Assembly: GCA_028456385.1 (NCBI GenBank)
Contig: JALNQF010000055.1
Location: 62,001-126,000, forward strand
From: Ophiosphaerella korrae
Lineage: Eukaryota; Ascomycota; Dothideomycetes; Pleosporales; Phaeosphaeriaceae
Length of the DNA stretch: 64,000 nucleotides
Direction: 5' to 3'
In this document: positions 57,009 through 64,000 of the stretch, piece after piece
How the letters are laid out: each line of letters starts with the position of its first letter
Position numbering within the stretch: position 1 is the first letter of the stretch
Translations under genes and position numbers: made by a program
Notes under the pieces: generated by a model
What the model was told of the DNA's origin: nothing
The model's input: the letters and a program-made list of their open reading frames with translations, nothing else
Database searches by the model: none

Positions 57009-58475
57009 TCAAACAACGAGTCGGCCTGGCTCAACTTCCAGCACGCTCTTGACGCGCTCTAGAAACACCCGTCCCCTTTTCTCGTCGCCCTGTGGCACGC
57101 TGACACTAAATATATTCAAAGGCCCATCAACGCCTTCCGCTCCGCCGACGGTGGGTAGCTTGCCCCCACGAGCCGGCGACTTCCTCGCGCTAAGTATGTC
57201 CAGTACGTCTGGTTTCCTGAACACTGGCGCCCGCGCGCCCTGCGCTGTTGCAGGAGGCAGCGCAGTTACCAAAGGCACAAAAAAGCCTCGCGAGTACTTG
57301 CTCCCGACTTTGTCCAGACCAAGTACGGCATTGAACAGCTCATCAGCGGATGGCTTGGCCGTCTTTGACTTTGGCAATTCCTCGTTGGCCAATTCTGTCG
57401 CGCGGGCGATAAAAGTTGAAAGAGGTAGGAACACCCCAATCGACGCCTGTACGCGCTTCTGGCATTCCATGACCGCCTTGAGGGAAACAGGAAGAACCAC
57501 CTCAACATTGGCCTGCTCTACGGGTAATGGCTTGTCTGTCGCAGCAGGTGCCTCCGTAGGGACTGCTTTCTTTTGCATTACTTTGATGTTGGAAAGATCG
57601 AGATGAGCGAGCTTCTTGAATCGTTCCGCCGACTCGGCCGGGTAAGAATTTTGGATCTGGCCAACATAGGCGAGAACGTCACCCTTCAAGAGCCTGCCGT
57701 TTGGCCCAGTGGCTGGAATCTTATCAGCCTCTTCTTTCGGTAGACCATTGGTCTTCAGCAGATGCTGCACAGATGGATATAAGGGGTATGTCTGTTTCTG
57801 GGCCTTGGCACCGGAAGATGCCTGCGGTATGCCAGAGCTCGGAGGTGGTTTGGTGGCCTGCTCTTCCTTTGGCACTGGTTGTGACTGCTTCTGTGATTCG
57901 TCCTTGGGCTGGGGCTTAGAGACCTCTACAGGCATCTCGAGGGAGCTCACATCGTCGCCAGGTTCTGCTGTGACGGCTATCGTGGAGCCAACCTGGACTG
58001 CTTTTGATCCGTCTCCTTGCTGCAGAATAGGTCAGCTCTGTGTAGAGACCGAGTAGTTGTAGCCATGACGTACTATTATCTTTGCCAATATGCCATCGTC
58101 TTGGGCCTCGACGTCCATCTGCGCCTTGTCTGTCTCAATCTCTAGAAGCACGTCTCCGGCTGTGAAAGAATCGCCTGCCCAGGTTAGCATGTCTGCCTAT
58201 TCCTTCCAACTTTGATCGCTTCGTGTCCCAGTCAATCGTACCTTCCTTGAGCCTCCAGGTCGCGATATTGCCTTCGGTCATGGTCGGAGATAAGGCGGGC
58301 ATGTTGAAGTTCTGCGCCACGAGCGCAGCCTGACCTGGATGGAAGGCTATCGCTGCCGTCAGTGTCTGTCCAACTCATTGTCGACGTCTTACTCACCTCT
58401 CCGGGCGCCATGGCTGCGGAATTGCTGTGTTGCAGCGCGCGCCGACACCCGACATGCGGCAGCGATGGAAGCCAT
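57009..58475 (-). CDS. PDX1: Pyruvate dehydrogenase complex protein X (E3-binding protein)
   Basis: Four exons (58475-58397, 58346-58242, 58174-58074, 58019-57009) encode 431 residues. PDX1 anchors dihydrolipoamide dehydrogenase (E3) to the mitochondrial pyruvate dehydrogenase core. An Arg/Ala-rich presequence (first 26 residues) is followed by a lipoyl domain with [18 protein letters not shown] and the lipoyl-lysine in [12 protein letters not shown] at about residue 78. A Pro/Lys-rich linker and the peripheral E3-binding domain ([20 protein letters not shown] with [16 protein letters not shown]) come next. The C-terminus is short and shows no HxxxD catalytic acetyltransferase motif, which separates it from E2. 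It shares a 228 bp divergent promoter with the next gene. Confidence 0.92.
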
Positions 58476-58703
58476 GGGAACCAATTGGCAGACAAGTGCG
58501 GTCGCGCTGCTTGAGATGCACTGGGGACGGCGGGTTGGAGGTTGTGGAAATGTTGGGAGCAGCAGAGCTTGGACCTTTCCCACCTTCTCCCCATTTTCCG
58601 AGTCGGAACATGGCATTACTATTGGATCCACCACGTTCAATGTGCATACTACACACCTCTTTGGCACTAATACACTCAAGACCAATGCTAAACGGCATCT
58701 AGC
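58476..58703. promoter_or_regulatory. Divergent promoter, PDX1 / TMEM223-like
   Basis: Only 228 bp separate the two start codons, both for probable mitochondrial proteins, so they likely share regulatory elements. No specific motif was recognised. Confidence 0.5.
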
Positions 58704-59570
58704 ATGTCTGCTATATCGAGGACTTTCGCCGGCTTTCTGCACCAGCATTATCTTCGTTTGCCTCCGTCACTGCGCTCTACCCTGTTCAAAAGTCGTGAAC
58801 AATTCTTCAAACCCAACACCACCCGAAATTCACGCTCATTCACGTCATCCATACTGCGCGCATATCAGCAAAACGCCGGCTCTAGGCTAAATGGATTCAT
58901 CACCAATGACCCAGTTATTCGACAAGTCATACAAACCCGGCAGCCCGTCCTGCTATACAAGGCACCCAAGGATGGGTGGTACTATCTCAAAGTGTACGGC
59001 ACTGCAGCACTTTGGATAGGCACGGGAGCATTTGCGATCAAGTTCCAAGACGATGTGAAAGATAGGAACCTCCCGTTCTTTGTACGGCCGTGCTACGTTG
59101 GAGTTGGTCTTGCATTCATTGCTATCGGCTGCTACATATGCACAGCACCCACTAACCGGATGCGTGCCCTTGAAGTTCTCCCAAGCCTTCAAGGTGGGCC
59201 GCTGCAGCTACGTATGACTGTCAGGGCAGCCCCGTGGTTAAAGGAAAAGGTCATATATGCCAACCTTGGAGGACCCACCATCAGCGAGAAGACGTATCCC
59301 ATGGTGGAAGAATTGGTAGAGGCAGACAGATTCCGGCGGCAAGACCTCTGGGATGGCCTAGAACGTATGTCTATTCTGCCGCGCTTCTGGGAATTTTCAG
59401 CGCGCTGGGTGCATCAAAAGTGGACCAATTTCTTCCTCTCATTCAAATTTGCTGTCCTGAGGTTTGGTATTGCAAAAGTTGAGGTTCAAGGAGATAAGTG
59501 GAAGATTGATTGCTCTGGGTGGCTATTGGAAGATGGCAAAGGTGTGTTGAGTGTGCCTTACATGTCGTGA
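58704..59570 (+). CDS. Mitochondrial membrane protein, TMEM223-like
   Basis: A single exon of 288 residues. The N-terminal 45 residues are rich in Arg, Ser and Phe with few acids, fitting a presequence. After VLLYKAPKDGWYYLKVYGTA two membrane spans follow: about 95-112 and 127-147 (YVGVGLAFIAIGCYICTA). The C-terminal 130 residues are soluble, with aromatic-rich strands. This order (short soluble part, hairpin of two TMs, C-terminal domain) fits the TMEM223 family, linked to cytochrome c oxidase biogenesis in animals. The match is by layout, so the assignment is moderate. Confidence 0.55.
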   Translation: MSAISRTFAGFLHQHYLRLPPSLRSTLFKSREQFFKPNTTRNSRSFTSSILRAYQQNAGSRLNGFITNDPVIRQVIQTRQPVLLYKAPKDGWYYLKVYGTAALWIGTGAFAIKFQDDVKDRNLPFFVRPCYVGVGLAFIAIGCYICTAPTNRMRALEVLPSLQGGPLQLRMTVRAAPWLKEKVIYANLGGPTISEKTYPMVEELVEADRFRRQDLWDGLERMSILPRFWEFSARWVHQKWTNFFLSFKFAVLRFGIAKVEVQGDKWKIDCSGWLLEDGKGVLSVPYMS

Positions 59571-61122
59571 ACCAACTGACAAAGTGACAGCTGTCGATCG
59601 CTTGATCCCAGAGGAATGAAGGCAACTTCTGAGGGATAAGCATCATCTTGATGTACTTGCTAGGCATTCGAAAATGGCATACGCAGTAAGTGTGCCGAGG
59701 TAATTGTATACATGTTGTACATATGCACTTGATGCTCAAAGTCTCGTTCCCTAAGGTTCCTTTCCCCTCTATTTCACCCGCCGCTAGAATGGCTCTATTC
59801 TGAATATTCTTGATTGACGCGACAGGCATGGCAACAGTGCTTCCACTGGTGTCTATTGTAAACGGCCGAAATTTGTTCTCTTTTCAGGCACCATTCTCAC
59901 GACTTCGCAACAATGCTTTCAATTGTGATATGATACACGTCAATTATTTCTTGACGAATATGTTAAAATCAAATAATGGAACGACCGCCCCGGCGCTTGT
60001 CTGATAACCTGGATTAGAAGTTTGTTGCAAGCCTACCTGCTAGATGTTTCGGTTCAGGGGATCTGGCGCGCCAACCAATTTCAACACCACATTTCTTAGT
60101 CATGATCATCGCGACCACCAAAGCTGTCGACACAACACATGTAAGAAATACTAATGTAGAATGCAAAATGACTTTGCGTGTGTGTGAGATTGATGTTGCA
60201 GGTGTTCAGGTTATGCTACTCAGTCTCCAAACTCCTAATGACATCAAGTGTTATCACGCCTATTTGCGTTCGCCATGCTGTAAATAAAACTTTATAATAT
60301 CGCTCAACTAAATTGCTCGCTCTACAAACCCAATGGCCGCTTCGGTACTGCCTTGATGGAAGCGGACCAGAGGTGTTGCCACACATGGTGCACGTGCACG
60401 GTTTGTCCTTCCCCACATTGAACCATGCTGTCGACGTGTCTAACAGCGTTAAGCTTTTTGAGCCGCGTCTGTACCTGCAGCTGATCGCCAGCAGCAATAG
60501 CTAACAAGACGGAAGTTAAAAGTAGAATACACGTCCGGTATGTGCTGCAAGACTCCCGAAAGTTTGCGGACTTTGCGCCTAGATACCAATCCCATCGATT
60601 TTAGGCCCCTACAGTACGCTCACACAGTTATAAACTGGTTAAATAAACACGTGGTTGTGGTGATGAATAGATGCTCGTTCTCGGGCATCAAATTTGTCTA
60701 TGCAGGCGGTGCATGTCAGCCGTGCACTAACGTAGCCGCGCCAAGCTTAATCGAGGAATCCTGCCTCCAACACCATCAACAACTGACCCTCAACCACAGT
60801 TGCCTGCTTTGGTTCCCTCGTTGTCTGTGACTTTCATTCATCACCTGATGTGTTTTGCTGTCGCTTTCACTTCGTTCCTAGCTACTTTCAGCCGTGCATC
60901 GCGCGTTTGACTGTTGCTCACCGACCCACAACAACACACTTTGGCGCAGTCATCGCTTCTCTTTCGCGCATGCAGTCAACATCTTGCTTGCGCCTTATGT
61001 CATCGGTAGATTCTAAATCCTGATCACCGAGGTGTAAGTGCGCCTTTACCCGCCAAATCCAGGGCACATTCACTCACCGTTGCCTGCCAGACGCGCATAT
61101 CGCCCCCTCGCGACAATTCCTC
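59571..61122. other. Intergenic, no gene recognised
   Basis: 1.55 kb upstream of the Yta7-like gene. Short frames only. The last 300 bp are pyrimidine-rich and are probably the leader and promoter of that gene. Confidence 0.5.
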
Positions 61123-64000
61123 ATGTCTAGCCGTACCAAGCGCAAGTTCGACATCGACCCGAACGCTTCCGACCCTGAAGACGAAGACTACGACGAGTCG
61201 GAGAGAATCGCCCCGCAGCGCCGTCGCCATCGAGGCACCCCCGGCGCTAAGAAGAAGACATCCAAGCGCCAACGACGCGACTACGGCGGCTCTGAAATTG
61301 ACGACGACGAAGAAATCGTATCCGACGACTCCTTCACTGAACGCTCCGAGTCTGAGGAGCCTGAGATCAATCCTGCGACTGGCCGAAGCGTACGCCGCGC
61401 TACCAAGAAACAGGTCACATACGAGGAGAGTGAGGACGGAATTGAGGATACGCCATCTGCCTCCTCCGAAGACGAAGACGACGAACCACTGAGAGTTGCC
61501 TCCAGGCGACGCGCAAAGCCATCCATCGAGGAGGTCGAAAAGCCGTCGCTCATCGTCAAACTCAAAATGCCAGACTACGCCTCCGGTCGTACTCTGCGCA
61601 CCCGCACTGGCAGCAAGTCCATGGCGCGTGGGAAAACACCAGATGTACCGGGTGCGCGACGCAGCAGTCGACTCTCGCACGATGTAGAGGCCCCAATAGT
61701 TGCGCTTTCCGACTCGGGCAGACATGTCAACATTGTCCGCCCAGGTACCCGGAGCCCCGAGCCTATCAACATGCGTGCAACTAGAGGTGGTAAGGGCCTA
61801 AAGGCTCCACAGCATAGCGCCATCATGGAAGCTTCACAAGAAGTATCTATAGTTCATGAGGAGGATGGCGAGGGCACTCCTGGCCCACTAGATGCAATTC
61901 TTGATAACCCCGAAACTCAAGTTGAGGCTAGCAAAGAAAGTTCGCCTGCACAAGATGCTCAAGATGCCAAGAATAATGATGAGGACGATGATGAGGCCAT
62001 GACAGGCGTCATACAAGAATCACAGCCAGACGGCGCTGCGGAGGACTCGGAAGAAGAAGGGCCAATTACACGTGGTGGTCGCAACCTCAGAGTGAGTTTG
62101 TATTGCAATGAACTCTAAAATTCACTGACCATATTAGGCCACTCGTGCAAGATCCGCAAAGCGCAAGCGGGGAGCCGATGAGAGCAGCGACTTTGAGCCA
62201 GTTGCTGAGGACGAAAAGGAAGAAGAGGAGGGCATCTCAGATTCCGATCATAGCAAGGCTAAACGCTCAACATCCGAAAGCGCATCAGGCTCCGGCCGTA
62301 GATCTACTCGCCGTCGTGGAAGAACACGGCAGTCCCAACGAAGTAGACGCAACTCGTCATCCGATGAGCAATCCCGCCTGGACCCGGATGAGATTGCAGA
62401 CGAGCTCCAAGAGCTTGAGCAGCACAAGCGACGACGCTTAAGTAGACGTGTCCCAGATAATGAGCTCTCCTACGACACTGCCCCGAAACGTCGTGCACGC
62501 AACACTGGTGTTGATTACCGAGTGGTTCGCCCAGAGCTGAATGCCGTTTTTGATGATGATGAAGCCGGGCCAGCTGCCGGAAGGTCACGACCAAAGGGCG
62601 GTCGTTCGAATTACCGCAGTCTCTTCAGCAATCAGGGTCCGTTTGGAGGTGGAGTTGAAGGTGGCTATGCTGCCGCCAGTGGTGATTCCGACAGCAGTGA
62701 TGAAGAGAATCAAATGATGCCAAAGGCTATGGGGGGTATGATCGGCATGACTCCCACGACTGCCACTGCCCCTGTGTTTGGCTTTCCTCAAACTCATAAC
62801 GCTGACCCCCAACAAGCCGGAGGCTCTGGGGGGGGTCCAGCAAACCTGGGAAAGGTCAAGGATAAAAAGGCACTTGCTGATTCCGATCCACTGGGCGTTG
62901 ATCCGAATGTCAATTTCGACGGTGTTGGAGGCCTGGACGACCACATCAACAAGCTAAAGGAAATGGTCATGCTACCATTGTTATACCCTGAAGTATTCAC
63001 GCGCTTCAAGATAACGCCGCCGAGGGGGGTTTTGTTCCATGGCCCTCCAGGTACCGGTAAGACCCTACTTGCCCGTGCATTAGCATCCAGTGTAAGCTCT
63101 CACGGGCAGAAAGTCACCTTTTACATGCGTAAAGGTGCTGATGCCTTGAGCAAATGGGTCGGAGAAGCTGAACGCCAGCTTCGCCTCCTCTTTGAAGAAG
63201 CGCGGAAGACGCAGCCTAGCATTATTTTCTTCGATGAAATCGACGGCTTAGCACCAGTTCGATCAAGCAAGCAAGAACAAATACATGCTTCGATTGTTGC
63301 GACACTCCTCGCCCTGATGGACGGTATGGATGGACGTGGTCAAGTCATCGTCATTGGCGCGACAAATCGACCCGATTCTGTTGATCCGGCACTTCGACGC
63401 CCCGGTAGATTTGACCGCGAGTTCTATTTTCCATTGCCTAATGTTGCGGGACGACGCGCGATTCTCGACATTCATACCAAAAACTGGGACCCACCACTCC
63501 AGCCAGCAATGAAAGACTCTCTTGCGGAACTGACAAAAGGTTACGGTGGTGCAGATCTTCGTGCGCTATGTACTGAAGCTGCCCTGAATGCGGTGCAAGG
63601 AACTTTCCCTCAAATTTATACTTCTGAGAGGAAGCTCCTGATTGACCCAACAAACATCAAAGTTCTCGCAAAGGATTTCATGATTTCGGTTAACAAAATG
63701 ATTCCATCCTCTCAGCGGACAGTCACTGCCAGTGCAGCACCGCTCTCAAAAGATATCGAGCCGCTACTTCGAAGGCCATTGTCACAGATCACACAGCGCA
63801 TTGATGAGTTGTTGCCCAGGAGGAAAAAGCTTACCGCGCTCGAGGAAGCGGAATATGATGACCGTGAGGACGAAAAAGGTTTCGAACGTGAGGCTACCAT
63901 GCGGAACTTTGAGAACAGTAGGATTTTCCGGCCCCGTCTACTCATCAGTGGTCTACAAGGCATGGGCCAACAGTACCTTGGTGCTGCTTTACTGAATAAG
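61123..64000 (+). CDS. YTA7: Yta7/ATAD2-type bromodomain AAA ATPase (5' part)
   Basis: Two exons (61123-62091 and 62138 onward) give at least 944 residues; the gene runs off the window in frame. Yta7 and ATAD2 are chromatin AAA ATPases that act on histone H3 and set chromatin boundaries. The N-terminal 500 residues are acidic, Ser-rich and basic by turns (many SDSE/DEDDD blocks), as in the family. The first AAA domain has Walker A GPPGTGKT at residues 625-632, Walker B IIFFDEID, sensor GATNRPD and the arginine-finger region DPALRRPGRFDREF. A degenerate second AAA region begins at the end of the window. The bromodomain lies beyond the window, so it is expected but not seen. Confidence 0.93.

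Overview
This is a eukaryotic window from a filamentous ascomycete (Pezizomycotina). It is most likely a Dothideomycete of the Pleosporales type, but that rank is inference. The evidence is dense genes on both strands with short GT-AG introns of about 45-105 nt, and families typical of Pezizomycotina: an Arb2-domain protein, a cAMP-receptor-like GPCR, an AspE-type septin, an Atg28-like coiled-coil protein, a fungal histidine acid phosphatase and a GH18 endochitinase. About 29 protein genes are supported, with exon joins checked by reading phase. No tRNA, rRNA, CRISPR array or complete autonomous transposon was seen.

Layout. 0.9-5.9 kb: a UFL1-like protein (UFM1-pathway E3) divergent from mitochondrial ribosomal protein uS14m, then an Arb2-domain protein. 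5.9-8.9 kb: gene-poor. 9.0-15.4 kb: secreted chitinase, lipoate synthase and, divergently, the COPI gamma subunit. 15.4-18.4 kb: gene-poor, with a broken glutathione S-transferase. 18.5-22.1 kb: an FAD monooxygenase and a GPCR. 22.1-28.5 kb: mostly non-coding, holding an intracellular trypsin-fold protein and a small inverted-repeat element. 28.5-34.1 kb: small catalase, secreted histidine phosphatase and a cytochrome P450 with a one-base frameshift. 35.3-48.7 kb: septin, enoyl-CoA hydratase/isomerase, Mcp2-like UbiB kinase, Yae1, two short-chain dehydrogenases, Atg28-like protein and ribosomal protein uS5. 48.7-64 kb: C2H2 regulator, aspartate/glutamate carrier, PDX1, a TMEM223-like membrane protein and the 5' part of a Yta7/ATAD2 bromodomain-type AAA ATPase that runs off the end.

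Most of the window is housekeeping. Several products act in mitochondria: uS14m, lipoate synthase, the lipoyl-domain protein PDX1, the aspartate/glutamate carrier, the UbiB protein and the TMEM223-like protein. The accessory genes (GST relic, FAD monooxygenase, P450, SDRs, catalase, phosphatase) are scattered between them without a polyketide or peptide synthase, so they do not form a recognisable metabolite cluster. The most interesting items are the UFL1-like gene, because UFMylation is missing from many fungi, and the large intracellular protein with a chymotrypsin-like His-Asp-Ser triad. The frameshifted P450 and the stop-free intron before the phosphatase active site are also worth a look.
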